DNA from: Microbacterium gorillae
GTDB lineage: Bacteria > Actinomycetota > Actinomycetes > Actinomycetales > Microbacteriaceae
Assembly (NCBI RefSeq): GCF_000826185.2
Contig: NZ_LN648872.1
Location: forward strand, 1-64,000
DNA: 64,000 nt
Direction: 5' to 3'
Shown here: positions 38,038 to 47,679 of the stretch, in pieces
Position numbering within the stretch: the stretch's first letter is position 1
Layout: each line of letters opens with the position of its first letter
Position numbers and translations under genes: made by a program
Notes under the pieces: generated by a model
Told to the model about the DNA's origin: nothing
The model's input: only the letters and a program-made list of their open reading frames with translations
Database searches by the model: none

Positions 38038-38072
38038 CGGAAGGCCCGAGTCGACTCGACTCGGGCCTTCCG
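38038..38072 (-). terminator. Terminator of metY
   Basis: Perfect palindrome: 17-base arms (CGGAAGGCCCGAGTCGA) around a single central base, starting 11 bases after the metY stop. In practice the hairpin loop would open at the centre. Confidence 0.85.
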
Positions 38073-38083
38073 TGCGACGTGTC

Positions 38084-39403
38084 TCAGGCGCGGGCGGCCT
38101 CGGACTGGGCGCGCGCGGCGGCGAGGCCCTGCTCCAGGTCGGCCTTGAGGTCCTCGACGTTCTCCAGACCCACGGACAGGCGGATCAGGCCCGGCGTGAC
38201 ACCACCGGAGAGCTGCTGCTCCGGGGTGAGCTGCGAGTGCGTTGTCGAGGCCGGGTGGATCACGAGCGAGCGGACGTCACCGATGTTGGCCAGGTGGCTG
38301 AACAGCGACAGGCCGTTGACGAAGGCCCGTCCGGCGTCCACGCCGCCCTTGAGCTCGAACGAGAACACGGCACCGGCGCCCTTCGGGGCGTAGTCGTTGG
38401 CCGCGGCGTACCAGGGCGAGGACGGCAGACCGGCGTAGTTCACCGACGCCACATCGGCGTGCTCCTCGAGCCACTCGGCGATCTCCTGGGCATTCTGGAC
38501 GTGACGCTCGACGCGCAGCGACAGCGTCTCGATGCCCTGGATGAGCTGCCAGGCCGAAGCCGGCGCGATCGAGGAACCGAGGTCGCGCAGCAGCTGCACG
38601 CGGGCCTTGATGATGTAGGCCAGAGCGTCGCCGACCGCGGTCGTGTAGGAGGCGCCGTGGTACGACGGGTCCGGCTCGGTCAGGCCCGGGAACTTCTCGA
38701 CGTTCTCGGACCACGCGAACTTTCCACCGTCGACGATCACGCCGCCGAGGACGGTGCCGTGCCCGCCGAGGAACTTCGTCGCGGAGTGGATCACGATGTC
38801 CGCGCCGAACTCGAACGGACGGATGAGGTACGGGGTGGCGATCGTGTTGTCCACGATCAGCGGAACGCCCGCCTCGTGCGCGACCTCGGAGACGCCGCGG
38901 ATGTCGAGGATGTTGACCTTCGGGTTGCCGATGGTCTCCGCGAAGAACAGCTTCGTGTTGGGTCGGACCGCGGCGCGCCACTCGTCCAGGTCGTCCTGGT
39001 TCTCGACGAACGTGACCTCGATGCCGAGCTTGCCGAGGGTGTACTTGAAGAGGTTGTAGGTGCCGCCGTAGATCGAGCTGGAGGAGACGATGTGGTCCCC
39101 GGCCTGCGCGATGTTCAGCACGGCGAAGGTCTCCGCGGCCTGGCCGGAGGAGACCAGGAGCGCGGCGGTGCCGCCCTCGAGCGCGGCGATGCGCTGCTCG
39201 GCGACGTCCTGCGTCGGGTTCTGGATGCGCGTGTAGATGTTGCCGAACTCGGCCAGGGCGAACAGGTTCGCGGCGTGGTCGGTGTCGCGGAACACGTAGG
39301 AGGTGGTCTGGTAGATCGGCGTGGCGCGCGCGCCGGTGACCGGATCCGGCTGGGCGCCGGAGTGGATCTGCTTGGTCTCGAAGCGCCAGTTCTGCTCGGA
39401 CAT
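38084..39403 (-). CDS. metY: O-acetylhomoserine aminocarboxypropyltransferase
   Basis: 439 residues from ATG 39403 (MSEQNWRFETKQIHSGAQPD), the usual family start; a much longer upstream frame is antisense to the SDR gene. PLP lysine lies in IHSATKFLGGHGTVLGG; YTRIQNPTQDVAEQRIAALE and SSSSIYGGTYNLF are diagnostic of MetY. It makes homocysteine from O-acetylhomoserine and sulfide. A TTGTCA-N18-TAGTCT promoter lies upstream; no SAM riboswitch is seen. Confidence 0.96.
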   Translation of the reverse strand: MSEQNWRFETKQIHSGAQPDPVTGARATPIYQTTSYVFRDTDHAANLFALAEFGNIYTRIQNPTQDVAEQRIAALEGGTAALLVSSGQAAETFAVLNIAQAGDHIVSSSSIYGGTYNLFKYTLGKLGIEVTFVENQDDLDEWRAAVRPNTKLFFAETIGNPKVNILDIRGVSEVAHEAGVPLIVDNTIATPYLIRPFEFGADIVIHSATKFLGGHGTVLGGVIVDGGKFAWSENVEKFPGLTEPDPSYHGASYTTAVGDALAYIIKARVQLLRDLGSSIAPASAWQLIQGIETLSLRVERHVQNAQEIAEWLEEHADVASVNYAGLPSSPWYAAANDYAPKGAGAVFSFELKGGVDAGRAFVNGLSLFSHLANIGDVRSLVIHPASTTHSQLTPEQQLSGGVTPGLIRLSVGLENVEDLKADLEQGLAAARAQSEAARA

Positions 39404-39453
39404 GGGGTCTCCCTCGGGTTTTCGGGACGGTGCCGTGATCACCGCGTGCCCCG

Positions 39454-39483
39454 AGACTAGGAGGGCCGCGATGCCCGTGACAA
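39454..39483 (-). promoter_or_regulatory. metY promoter TTGTCA-N18-TAGTCT
   Basis: -35 TTGTCA (39478-39483) and -10 TAGTCT (39454-39459) on the minus strand. The predicted leader is about 45 bases. Confidence 0.65.
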
Positions 39484-39517
39484 CGCGTGGGAAACGCGAC
39501 GTAACACGTCCGCCCGG

Positions 39518-39523
39518 TAGCGT
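39518..39523 (+). promoter_or_regulatory. -10 box TAGCGT, leaderless-type promoter of the SDR gene
   Basis: Ends 6 bases before the ATG at 39530. Confidence 0.6.
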
Positions 39524-39529
39524 GGGGCC

Positions 39530-40315
39530 ATGACTTTGCGCACTGCTGTCGTGACCGGAGCCAGTTCGGGGATCGGGCGCGCCACCGCGGTGGCGCTGCG
39601 CGCTGCCGGATGGGATGTCGTCGGCGTCGCCCGCCGCGCCGACCGCCTCGCCGACCTCGCTGAACAGTCCGGCGCGGCGGTGTTCGCCGCCGACCTCACC
39701 GACCCGGCCGACGTCGCGGCGCTGGCGTCCTGGCTGGATGAGCGTGGACCGGTGCACGCCCTCGTGCACATCGCCGGCGGCGCGGCCGGGACCGAGCGCA
39801 TCGAGGACGGTCGGGCGCAGGACTGGGAGTGGATGTTCCAGGCGAACGTGCTGTCCGCCCAGCGCGTCGTGCAGGCACTGCTGCCGCAGCTGCGGGCGGC
39901 TGCGGCCGAGTCCGGGCACGCTGACACCGTCTTTCTGACCTCGACCGCTGCGATGACGGCGTACCCCGGCGGGGCCGGGTACAACGCGGCCAAGGCCGGC
40001 GAGTCGATGCTCGTGCAGGCGCTGCGGCTGGAGCTGAACGGTGAGCCGATCCGGGTGATCGAGGTCGCTCCCGGCATGGTCCACACCGAGGAGTTCACGC
40101 TGAACCGGCTCCGGGGCGATGCGGACGCGGCCGATCGGGTCTACGACGGCGTCGCCGAGCCGCTGCTGGCCGAAGATGTCGCCGACGTCATCGCGTACGC
40201 GATGAACACTCCGCGGCACGTCAACCTCGACACGATCGTCATGCGCCCCGTCGCGCAGTCGGCGCAGCACCTGCTCGCGCGCGGACCGCTGCGTCCACGG
40301 GGCTTCGAAGGCTGA
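39530..40315 (+). CDS. Short-chain dehydrogenase/reductase, YdfG-like
   Basis: 261 residues, classical SDR: cofactor motif [10 protein letters not shown] near 9-18, NAG-equivalent HIAGGAAG, catalytic Ser in [13 protein letters not shown] and YxxxK in YNAAKAG. The loop [23 protein letters not shown] resembles 3-hydroxy acid dehydrogenases of the YdfG group. NADP preference is suggested by ARRADR after the second strand. First gene of a small unit with ung and a GNAT. Confidence 0.9.
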   Translation: MTLRTAVVTGASSGIGRATAVALRAAGWDVVGVARRADRLADLAEQSGAAVFAADLTDPADVAALASWLDERGPVHALVHIAGGAAGTERIEDGRAQDWEWMFQANVLSAQRVVQALLPQLRAAAAESGHADTVFLTSTAAMTAYPGGAGYNAAKAGESMLVQALRLELNGEPIRVIEVAPGMVHTEEFTLNRLRGDADAADRVYDGVAEPLLAEDVADVIAYAMNTPRHVNLDTIVMRPVAQSAQHLLARGPLRPRGFEG

Positions 40316-40320
40316 CGGCG

Positions 40321-41013
40321 ATGGCCTGGAGCCTGCCTGAACTCGCCGAGCACGGGCTCATCGATGCGGGGTGGGCCGAGGCCCTGGCACCCGTGGGCGC
40401 AGACATCGCCGCCATGGGTGAGCGCTTGCGGACCGTGGTGTCCGAAGGCGGCCACTACCTCCCGGCGGGTGACCGGGTGCTCCGAGCGTTCGCTCGACCG
40501 CTTGCGGACGTGCGGGTGCTCGTGGTGGGGCAGGACCCGTACCCGACGCCGGGCCACCCGATCGGACTGTCCTTCGCGGTGGAGCGCGACGTCCGCCCGC
40601 TGCCTCGCAGCCTGACGAACATCTACCGGGAGCTCGAGGACGATCTCGGCATCGCCCCCGCCGCGCACGGCGACCTCTCCGCGTGGAGTGACCAGGGCGT
40701 GATGCTGCTGAACCGCGTGCTGACCGTCGCGCCGGGGGCTGCGGCGTCCCATCGTGGATGGGGGTGGGAGAAGGTCACGGAACATGCCATCCGCACGCTC
40801 GTGGCTCGGGAGGCCCCGCTGGTGGCGATCCTGTGGGGCAACGACGCCCAGTCCCTGCGTCCGATGCTCGCGGACACCCCCATCGTGGCTTCGCCGCATC
40901 CGTCGCCGCTGTCGGCGCACCGCGGATTCTTCGGCTCGAAGCCGTTCTCCCGCGTGAACGCCCTGCTCGCCGAGCAGGGCGCGGCACCGGTGGACTGGCG
41001 CATTCCGGACTGA
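40321..41013 (+). CDS. ung: Uracil-DNA glycosylase
   Basis: 230 residues. Catalytic Asp72 in [13 protein letters not shown] and the DNA-intercalation motif [21 protein letters not shown] mark a family-1 UDG; LNRVLTV is the uracil-binding strand. It removes uracil from DNA. Only 5 bases separate it from the SDR stop and no own promoter is evident, so it is co-transcribed. Confidence 0.97.
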   Translation: MAWSLPELAEHGLIDAGWAEALAPVGADIAAMGERLRTVVSEGGHYLPAGDRVLRAFARPLADVRVLVVGQDPYPTPGHPIGLSFAVERDVRPLPRSLTNIYRELEDDLGIAPAAHGDLSAWSDQGVMLLNRVLTVAPGAAASHRGWGWEKVTEHAIRTLVAREAPLVAILWGNDAQSLRPMLADTPIVASPHPSPLSAHRGFFGSKPFSRVNALLAEQGAAPVDWRIPD

Positions 41014-41036
41014 GCATGTCGCTGGGGGAGGCGCGC

Positions 41037-41591
41037 GTGGGGACGCAGGACGAGCAGAGGCAGGGCACCCGGCCGATGCTCGGCTACGGCGTGCGTCCTG
41101 CCGAACCCGACGACCTCGACGCGGTTCGCGCGCTGCACAATCACTGGGTCCGCCGCTCCACGGCGACGCTGGCCACACGAGGCACGACGGCGGAGGACTG
41201 GGAGCGTCACCACGCCGCGGTGGAGGACGCCGCGCTGCCGTTCCATGTCGCCGTCGGCTGGGACGACGAGGTGCTCGGCTACGCGCTGCTGCGCCCGGCG
41301 GATTCGCAGTCGCCGGTCCCCGCGGTGCAGGACGCGGTCTTCGTCGCGCCCTTCGCGCTCGGTTGCGGGATCGGGGCGGCATTGCTCGGCGGCGTGTTGC
41401 GCGGGGGTGCGCTCGCCAGCGTGCGCGAGGTGGTGGCGGTGGTTCCGGACGCGGGTGCGGACGCGGCACTGGCCCTGCACGAACGCTTCGGCTTCGCCGA
41501 GGTCGGCCGTCTGCGGCGGATCACGGAGAAGTTCGGCCGGCGCCTGGGCGTGATCCAGTTGCAGCGCACCCTGGATCGCCCCGGCCGCTGA
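41037..41591 (+). CDS. GNAT family N-acetyltransferase
   Basis: 184 residues from GTG 41037, preferred because GGGGGAGG lies 6 bases upstream; an ATG at 41016 in frame lacks a ribosome site. Layout: YGVRPAEPDDLDAVRALHNH strand-helix, DAVFVAPFALGCGIGAALLG in place of the acetyl-CoA loop (Q/RxxGxG appears as GCGIGA) and a C-terminal ALHERFGFAEVGRLRRITEKFG. The pattern is close to phosphinothricin-type N-acetyltransferases. Substrate unknown. Convergent with the ABC operon. Confidence 0.85.
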   Translation: MGTQDEQRQGTRPMLGYGVRPAEPDDLDAVRALHNHWVRRSTATLATRGTTAEDWERHHAAVEDAALPFHVAVGWDDEVLGYALLRPADSQSPVPAVQDAVFVAPFALGCGIGAALLGGVLRGGALASVREVVAVVPDAGADAALALHERFGFAEVGRLRRITEKFGRRLGVIQLQRTLDRPGR

Positions 41592-41597
41592 CGCGCC

Positions 41598-42380
41598 TCA
41601 GGTCCGGATCGTGGGGATGGCCGCGAGCAGGCGCTTCGTGTAGTCCTGCGTTGGCCGGCGCAGGACTTCCGCCGTACTGCCGCGTTCGACGACGGCGCCG
41701 TCCTTCATCACCACCACCGAATCGCACAGTGCCTGGACGACCCCGATGTCGTGCGAGACCAGGACGAGGGTGAGGTCTTCGCGGTTGCGCAGCTCGCGCA
41801 GGACCTCGAGGATCTGTGCGCGCACGGTCACATCCAGCGCGGACAGCGGTTCATCGCCGACCAGGATCGAGGGACGGTGCACCAGTGCGCGAGCCAGCGC
41901 GATGCGCTGCCGTTGCCCGCCGGAGAACTCGTGCGGGAACCTGTCCGCCATCGCCGGCTCGAGACCGACTTCGGTGAGGACCTCGCGGACGCGGGCGCGA
42001 TGATCACCGGGGATCTCCAGCGCCCACAGCGGCTCGGCGATCGTGCGTCCTACCGACATCCGGGGGTCCAGGGAAGCGTACGGATCCTGGAACACCAGCC
42101 CCGTTCTGCGCCGCAGCCAGTGCAGCGCTCGCGGCCCGGCGGTCGGATCCACGGCCGTACCGTCGACCTCGACGGTTCCCGTGGTCGGCACGTCGAGGCC
42201 CAGGAGCAGACGGACCAGGGTGGACTTGCCCGATCCGGATTCACCGATGATGCCGACCGCCTCGCCGTCGGCGATGTCGATGTCGGTGGGCAGCAGCGCA
42301 TCAGTGAATCGCCGCCGCTCGAACGGCGTCTGCTTGGGCAACGGATAGCGGCGAGACAGGTCGCGACCGACGATCGTCAT
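41598..42380 (-). CDS. Peptide ABC transporter ATP-binding protein, DppF-like
   Basis: 260 residues. Walker [10 protein letters not shown] near 50-58, signature [19 protein letters not shown], Walker [19 protein letters not shown] and H-loop [10 protein letters not shown]. Last of a five-gene transporter operon (substrate protein, two permeases, two ATPases) with overlapping reading frames. Likely energises import of oligopeptides or another small organic solute. Confidence 0.92.
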   Translation of the reverse strand: MTIVGRDLSRRYPLPKQTPFERRRFTDALLPTDIDIADGEAVGIIGESGSGKSTLVRLLLGLDVPTTGTVEVDGTAVDPTAGPRALHWLRRRTGLVFQDPYASLDPRMSVGRTIAEPLWALEIPGDHRARVREVLTEVGLEPAMADRFPHEFSGGQRQRIALARALVHRPSILVGDEPLSALDVTVRAQILEVLRELRNREDLTLVLVSHDIGVVQALCDSVVVMKDGAVVERGSTAEVLRRPTQDYTKRLLAAIPTIRT

Positions 42381-43168
42381 GAGGCGTCCTCCTCGCCGCG
42401 CCAGAGCGTCGCGGTCGCATCGCGCAGCAGCCCCTGCGTGATGGGCGAGGTGGGAGCGGTCAGCAGCGTGGCGATCGGTCCCTGCTCGATGACGCGACCG
42501 TTTTCGAGGACCACGCCGTACTCGGCGATCTCGCTGAGGACGGCGAGATCGTGGGTGATGAAGACGAGCGACATGCCGGCATCATCGACGAGGGAGCGCA
42601 GGAGCGTGAGGATCTCTGCCTGGATGGTGACGTCCAGGGCCGTGGTGGGCTCGTCGGCGATGAGAAGCTGCGGGTTGCAGGCCAGGGCCATCGCGATGGC
42701 GACGCGCTGGCGCTGTCCTCCGGAGAGCTGGTGCGGGTAGCGGTCGACGATGTGGGACGGATCGGGCAGTCGTACCCGCGCGGCCTCGGCGATCGCGCGT
42801 TCCCTCGCCGCGCGACGACCCACCCCCTCATGGATCCGGACGGCGGCGCCGATCTGCCTTCCGACCGTGCGGATCGGGTTCAGCGCGGTGCGCGGTTCCT
42901 GGAACACGATGCCGATCTCGTCACCGCGGACGTCGGCCATCGCGCGATCGCGCAGTCCGACCAGTTCGCGACCGTTCCAGACGATCGAACCGGAAACGTC
43001 GGCGTTCGTCGGCAGGAGCCCGAGGATCGCCAGCGCGGTCAGCGACTTGCCGGAGCCGGATTCGCCGATCAGCCCGACCCGGGCGCCGTCGGGCACGGTG
43101 AAGGAGATGCCGTCCACGACGCGGCGGCCGTCGATCACGACGGTGAGATCGCGCACCTCGAGACTCAT
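42377..43168 (-). CDS. Peptide ABC transporter ATP-binding protein, DppD-like
   Basis: 263 residues from ATG 43168, the start that overlaps the permease stop by 4 bases. Walker [11 protein letters not shown], signature [19 protein letters not shown], Walker [19 protein letters not shown]; the [14 protein letters not shown] segment precedes the signature as in DppD/OppD. It overlaps the DppF-like gene by 4 bases. The C-terminal oligopeptide domain with Fe-S cysteines is short or absent. Confidence 0.92.
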   Translation of the reverse strand: MSLEVRDLTVVIDGRRVVDGISFTVPDGARVGLIGESGSGKSLTALAILGLLPTNADVSGSIVWNGRELVGLRDRAMADVRGDEIGIVFQEPRTALNPIRTVGRQIGAAVRIHEGVGRRAARERAIAEAARVRLPDPSHIVDRYPHQLSGGQRQRVAIAMALACNPQLLIADEPTTALDVTIQAEILTLLRSLVDDAGMSLVFITHDLAVLSEIAEYGVVLENGRVIEQGPIATLLTAPTSPITQGLLRDATATLWRGEEDAS

Positions 43169-44058
43169 GCGAACGCCTTCCCCTTGCGTCGACGTGCGGC
43201 GCGCTGGACGCGGCGGGCGTCGGCCAGCGTCGGGTCGGTCGCTTCCCGCAGCCCGTCGCCGAGCAGATTGAGCGCGAGGACGGTGAGAGTGATCGCGAGC
43301 CCCGGCCACACCACGGCCAGCGGGTGCAGCGTGATGTAGCGCTGGGTCTCGCTCAGCAGCATGCCCCAGGACGGCTCGGTCACCGCGGCTCCGAATCCGA
43401 GGTAGCTGAGGCCCGCCTCGGCGAGGACCGCCACGCCCATGGACCAGGACAGCTGGACGATGAACACCGGGGCGACGTTGGGCAGGAGGTGCCGCCAGAG
43501 GACCTGCCAGCCGGTCAGTCCGCTCGCCCGCGCGGCGGTGATGAAGTCGCTGCCGAGCACGCGACGCAGTTCCGGTCGCGTCACCCGGCCCATGTTCACG
43601 CCGAATCCGATGCCGACCGCGATCACCACGACCCACAGTGATCCGCCCCAGACAGACGCGATCATCATCGCGATCAGCAGCACCGGAAAAGCGACGAGGA
43701 TGTCGATCAGCGTCGTCATCCCTTCGCGGACCAACCGCGGGGTGAGGGCGGACAGGCAGGCCAGCAGCACGCCGATGACGGTGGAGACGACGGCTGCGCC
43801 GACCGCGACGAAGACCGTGGTCCGGGCACCGGTCATGATCTGCGTGAGCATGTCGCGACCGGACCCGTCGGTGCCGAGCAGGTGCGGCCATCCGGGCCCG
43901 CCGAAGCGTGCCGCCACGTCCACGTCCCGCGGGTCGAACGGTGTCCACACCAGGGACACCGCGGCGAGAACGGCGACCACCGCGAGCACGATGATGCCGA
44001 AACGTCCGGCGGAGGACGCCCACAGCCGGGAGAACCAGGTTCCACGCCGCGCACTCAT
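43165..44058 (-). CDS. Peptide ABC transporter permease, DppC-like
   Basis: 297 residues, one N-terminal helix (about 18-42), a short outside domain with HLLGTDGSGRDMLTQIMTG, then five helices and the EAA loop region ARASGLTGWQVLWRHLLPN. The HLLGTDxxGRD sequence is the signature of DppC/OppC permeases. A basic tail (RRVQRAARRRKGK) ends it. ATGA overlap with the DppB-like gene. Confidence 0.93.
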   Translation of the reverse strand: MSARRGTWFSRLWASSAGRFGIIVLAVVAVLAAVSLVWTPFDPRDVDVAARFGGPGWPHLLGTDGSGRDMLTQIMTGARTTVFVAVGAAVVSTVIGVLLACLSALTPRLVREGMTTLIDILVAFPVLLIAMMIASVWGGSLWVVVIAVGIGFGVNMGRVTRPELRRVLGSDFITAARASGLTGWQVLWRHLLPNVAPVFIVQLSWSMGVAVLAEAGLSYLGFGAAVTEPSWGMLLSETQRYITLHPLAVVWPGLAITLTVLALNLLGDGLREATDPTLADARRVQRAARRRKGKAFA

Positions 44059-45005
44059 GCGGCCTCCCGCTGCCGGGGGTCGATCAGACGGTGCACGATG
44101 TCAACCGCGAATCCGATCAGCAGGACGACGCCGGTGAGGACGAGCAGTTCCCCCTGCACCATCGGCAGATCGCGGTTGCCGACGTCGGTGACGAGCATGC
44201 GGCCGATGCCGGGCAGATTGAACAGCTTCTCGATCACGACGGCGCCCACGATGATTCCGGCGAACTGCAGCCCGAGGACGGTGATGATCGACAGCCCGAC
44301 ATTCGGCAGTCCCTGGCGCAGCAGGGCCTGCGTGCGCGTGAGACCCTGTGCCGCGGCGGTGCGGACATAGTCCTCGTTCATCGCCTGCAGGGTCGCGCTG
44401 CGCACGAAGCGCATCAGCACCGCGCCTTCCACCACCCCGATCGTGATCGCGGGGAGGATGAGGGCGGCGAAGGCGGGGCCGGGCGTCGCCCAACCGCCGC
44501 GCGGGAAACCCTGCGCCGGGAGCCACCCGAGCCAGAGCGAGAAGACGATGATGAGCATCATGCCGGCCCAGATCACGGGCACGGCGGCGAGCGCCTGGGC
44601 CGAGATGTTGAGAGTCGTGCCCCCGGCACGTCCACGACCGAGTGCGGACAGGATGCCGAACGGAATGCTGACCAGGAGCGCCACCGCCATCGCCATGATG
44701 CCGAGGGGAACGGTGACCTGGGCCTTCTGCAGCAGCTCGTCCGAGACGGCGGACCCGGTCAGCAGGGAGTTGCCGAAGTCCCCGCGCAGCATGCCGCCGA
44801 GCCAGGAGAAGTACTGCCCCAGCACGGGTTCGTTCAGCCCGAGCTGCTCGCGCACCTGGGCGACCTGGTCGGGCGTGCCGTTGGTGCCGACGATCATCTG
44901 CGCGACGTCGCCGGGTAGGACGCGCAGCGTCGCGAAGATCAGCGCGCTCGCCACGACCAGACCCGCGAGGAGCAGGCCCACGCGGGTCAGGACGTAGCGG
45001 AGCAC
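44055..45005 (-). CDS. Peptide ABC transporter permease, DppB-like
   Basis: 316 residues: first helix at about 8-30, outside domain with GDVAQMIVGTNGTPDQVAQV and LGLNEPVLGQYFSWLGGML, then helices and EAA loop VRTAAAQGLTRTQALLRQGL. These are standard DppB features. It follows the substrate-binding gene by 19 bases. Confidence 0.93.
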   Translation of the reverse strand: MLRYVLTRVGLLLAGLVVASALIFATLRVLPGDVAQMIVGTNGTPDQVAQVREQLGLNEPVLGQYFSWLGGMLRGDFGNSLLTGSAVSDELLQKAQVTVPLGIMAMAVALLVSIPFGILSALGRGRAGGTTLNISAQALAAVPVIWAGMMLIIVFSLWLGWLPAQGFPRGGWATPGPAFAALILPAITIGVVEGAVLMRFVRSATLQAMNEDYVRTAAAQGLTRTQALLRQGLPNVGLSIITVLGLQFAGIIVGAVVIEKLFNLPGIGRMLVTDVGNRDLPMVQGELLVLTGVVLLIGFAVDIVHRLIDPRQREAA

Positions 45006-45024
45006 AGGGGCAGGATACGGCTGA

Positions 45025-46533
45025 TCAGTCGGTGACGGTGACGCCGGCGAGGTCGATCCGGGAGTTGATCGAGTCCTGCGGGAAGCCGTGCACCTGCGGC
45101 GAGACCGCCGTCAGCGTCTCGCCCACGTACAGCCAGTCGGCGGCTGCATCCTCGGACACGATTCGCGCTGCCTTCTTGAGGATGTCGGCGGACTTCTCCG
45201 GGTCCACGGTGCGCTCCGCCTCCGCGTACAGCTTCTGCACCTCGGCGTTGTCGTAGTTGAAGTAGTAGTCCGGGTTGGCGAAGTTGCCGAAGTCGCGCGG
45301 CTCGACGTGCAGCACGAAGCTCAGGTCGTAGTTCTTGTTGGTGTAGACGTCGGTCAGCCAGGTGGAGAACTCCACGGCGTTCACCTTGAGGGTGACGCCG
45401 ATCTTGTTGAAGTCGCTGACGAGCACCTGCGGAACCGTCGTGCCGTAGAAGTTCGGAATGGTCAGCGTCAGCTTGAGGTTCGACTGCCCGGCCTGAGCGA
45501 GCAGCTCCTTCGCCTTCGCCGGGTCGTACGGTGCGACCTCGGAGAGGTCCTCGTACCCGGGGTCCAGCTGCGGAATCGGGCCGAACAGGGTTTCGCCGGC
45601 GCCCACCGCCTCGACGAGAGCCTTGTGATCGATCGCCATGCGCAGGGCCTGGCGCACGCGCACGTCGCTCAGCGGGGCCTTGGCGTTGTTGAACGCGAGC
45701 GTGCCCTTGTCCGTGGTCTTGCCGTGGGTGACGGTGAAGTCCGTGCTGTCGAACTGCGAGGCGAGGTTCGGGTCCACGGCGGTGAGCACGTCGACCTCGT
45801 GGGCCAGGGCCGCGTTGACACCGGCGGTGAAGTCCGGGATGTAACTGAAGACGATCTCCTTGACGCCGGCCTTCTCCTTGCCCCAGTAGTCGTCGTTGCG
45901 GTCGAAGGTGATCGAGTCACCCTTCTTCCACGAGGCCAGTTTGAACGGACCGGTGCCGTTGGCCGCGGTCTTCAGGTCCGTGGCGTCGCCCTTCTTGAAC
46001 ACGAGCCCGGCGGGGCCGGTCAGCGAGAACAGGAAGTTCTGGTTCGGCTGCGAGAGCGTGATCGTGATCGTGTTCGCGTCGGTCGCGACCACCGATGCCA
46101 CGTCGGCGAAGTCGCCGTGGCCGACCATCGTCGCGTCATCCTTCACCTGGGTGTAGGAGGTGACGACGTCCTCGGCGGTGAGGGGCGTGCCGTCCTGGAA
46201 CGTGATGCCCTCGGCGAGCGTGAAGGTGTAGGTCAGACCGTCCGCGGAGATCTCGTGCTTGGTGGCGAGCGAGTCCTCGATCTCGTTGTCCTGCGTCCGG
46301 CGCACGAGCCCCTGGTAGATGTTGTCGATCAGGATCTGCTCGAGTGCGGCGCCCGACGTGTGGCGGATGTCGAGGTTCGTCGGCTCCAGGACGAGACCGA
46401 CGGTGAGCGTCGCGTCCTTGTCGACGGGCCCCGCCGAGGCGCTCGCGGTGGGGGAGGTGGCACCCGGCGCGCAGGCGCTGAGGGCGAGGACAGCGGCGAC
46501 GAACGTCGCCACGACGGCGGTGCGGCGGAACAT
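45025..46533 (-). CDS. Lipoprotein substrate-binding protein, DppA/OppA family (SBP_bac_5)
   Basis: 502 residues from ATG 46533, with AAAGG 5 bases upstream. Signal peptide with lipobox LSAC, mature Cys21. The SBP_bac_5 fold shows LEPTNLDIRHTS, KHEISADGLTYTFTLAEG and SDVRVRQALRMAIDHKALVE. It collects peptides or a related solute outside the membrane. First transporter gene after the alpha/beta hydrolase in the same transcript. Base usage is like its neighbours. Confidence 0.94.
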   Translation of the reverse strand: MFRRTAVVATFVAAVLALSACAPGATSPTASASAGPVDKDATLTVGLVLEPTNLDIRHTSGAALEQILIDNIYQGLVRRTQDNEIEDSLATKHEISADGLTYTFTLAEGITFQDGTPLTAEDVVTSYTQVKDDATMVGHGDFADVASVVATDANTITITLSQPNQNFLFSLTGPAGLVFKKGDATDLKTAANGTGPFKLASWKKGDSITFDRNDDYWGKEKAGVKEIVFSYIPDFTAGVNAALAHEVDVLTAVDPNLASQFDSTDFTVTHGKTTDKGTLAFNNAKAPLSDVRVRQALRMAIDHKALVEAVGAGETLFGPIPQLDPGYEDLSEVAPYDPAKAKELLAQAGQSNLKLTLTIPNFYGTTVPQVLVSDFNKIGVTLKVNAVEFSTWLTDVYTNKNYDLSFVLHVEPRDFGNFANPDYYFNYDNAEVQKLYAEAERTVDPEKSADILKKAARIVSEDAAADWLYVGETLTAVSPQVHGFPQDSINSRIDLAGVTVTD

Positions 46534-46573
46534 GAGGACCTTTCTCACGGTGAGGATTCCGGAAAGCTGTGGA

Positions 46574-47488
46574 TCAGGCCGCGTCCGCGATGGCGCGGAT
46601 GGCGGCGGCGAGACCGACGGGGTCGGTCTCCTGGACGTTGTGGCCGGTACCGATCTCCAGCACGCGCGCGTGCGGAAGTCGTTCGCGGAAGCGTGCCAGA
46701 GCGGCGTCATCGATGAAACCTCCGGCGCCGCGGATCAGTGTGATCGGTGCCGTGACGGCATCCAGATCGGCCCAGATCGTCGCATCCTGGAAGCCCTCGC
46801 TCGGGGCGTCATCGGTCGTCGCGTCCGGAAGGATGGCGTGCGCGATGCGGGCGAAGTGGTGCTTCCATTCGACGGATCCGTCGGCGCGCACGCGCGTGTT
46901 CAGGAAGACGCCACGCTCAGCGGCCGCCCGCTCGCCCCCGAGGCCGAACGAGAGCGCGTGCTCGACGACGGCCTCGCGGGAGGGGAAGTCGACGACGCCG
47001 TAGAACGCCCGCAGGGCGGCGGGACCGACCGTGCGGTCGATGCCCGGCACGATGTCGACCAGGATCAGGTGCGAGACCAGCTCCGGACGCTCGGCGGCGA
47101 TGCGGCTCGCCGTCATTCCCCCGAGCGAGTGGCCGACCAGGACCTGCGGGGAGGACGTCCACTCGCTGATCGCAGCGGAGACCGCGGGGGCCAGGGTCGC
47201 GGGCCGGTAGTCCGCGTCGTCGCGCCAGCTCGAATCTCCATGACCGGGGATATCGATCGCGAGAGCGGGGCGTTCCAACGCCAGCAGGGTGGTGTCGAAC
47301 GTGTGCGCGTTCAAGCCCGCGCCGTGCAGCATCGTCACGACAGGCGGGTCGTCGGTGAAGGCGAGGGCCGAGACGGTCGCCCCGTCGGCGTCATGACGCG
47401 TCAGACGGCGGACCGTCGGGACGGGGACATCGAGGTTGCGGGCCTGGGCGGCGAGGAAATCGAACTCGCCGGTCGCGTCATCGATCAC
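46574..47488 (-). CDS. Alpha/beta hydrolase
   Basis: 304 residues from GTG 47488, preferred since GAAGGGAAGG precedes it; an ATG 33 bases upstream lacks a ribosome site. HGAGLNAHTFD oxyanion loop, nucleophile GHSLGGM, and a late His in IGTGHNVQETDP. It is 40 bases upstream of the ABC transporter genes on the same strand, so it may process a solute taken up by that transporter (ester, lactone or amide); nothing fixes the substrate. Confidence 0.88.
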   Translation of the reverse strand: MIDDATGEFDFLAAQARNLDVPVPTVRRLTRHDADGATVSALAFTDDPPVVTMLHGAGLNAHTFDTTLLALERPALAIDIPGHGDSSWRDDADYRPATLAPAVSAAISEWTSSPQVLVGHSLGGMTASRIAAERPELVSHLILVDIVPGIDRTVGPAALRAFYGVVDFPSREAVVEHALSFGLGGERAAAERGVFLNTRVRADGSVEWKHHFARIAHAILPDATTDDAPSEGFQDATIWADLDAVTAPITLIRGAGGFIDDAALARFRERLPHARVLEIGTGHNVQETDPVGLAAAIRAIADAA

Positions 47489-47592
47489 GGTCGATCCTTC
47501 CCTTCGTGTGGACGGTTCCATTCTGGGGTGTTTTTCGGACCGTCGAGAAATCGAAGTTCAAACTGCTCAATCTGGACCCCCTCACGAGGAGC

Positions 47593-47615
47593 GAAATGAT
47601 AAGCAGATTCATTTC
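47593..47615. promoter_or_regulatory. Inverted repeat GAAATGA-N9-TCATTTC, candidate operator
   Basis: Perfect 7-base arms in the AT-rich divergent region between the hydrolase/ABC operon and the AhpD-like gene. It lies 53 bases before the -10 of ahpD, a plausible place for a regulator of either direction. No adjacent regulator gene is present. Confidence 0.45.
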
Positions 47616-47667
47616 AGACTTGTCGTTCTGCATTTTCGTGTTACGCCGCGTGATGTCGGTTCCACCC

Positions 47668-47673
47668 TAGAGT
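47668..47673 (+). promoter_or_regulatory. -10 box TAGAGT, leaderless-type promoter
   Basis: Ends 6 bases before the ATG at 47680 of the AhpD-like gene. Confidence 0.6.
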
Positions 47674-47679
47674 GGAGTC

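Noticed and set aside
39404..39529. SAM riboswitch before metY
   Set aside because: The leader is only about 45 bases and contains none of the conserved SAM-I, SAM-II or SAM-IV cores that I know.
39404..40270. Upstream extension of metY (frame open to 40270)
   Set aside because: It is antisense to the SDR gene; the family start is at 39403 and a promoter lies just upstream of it.
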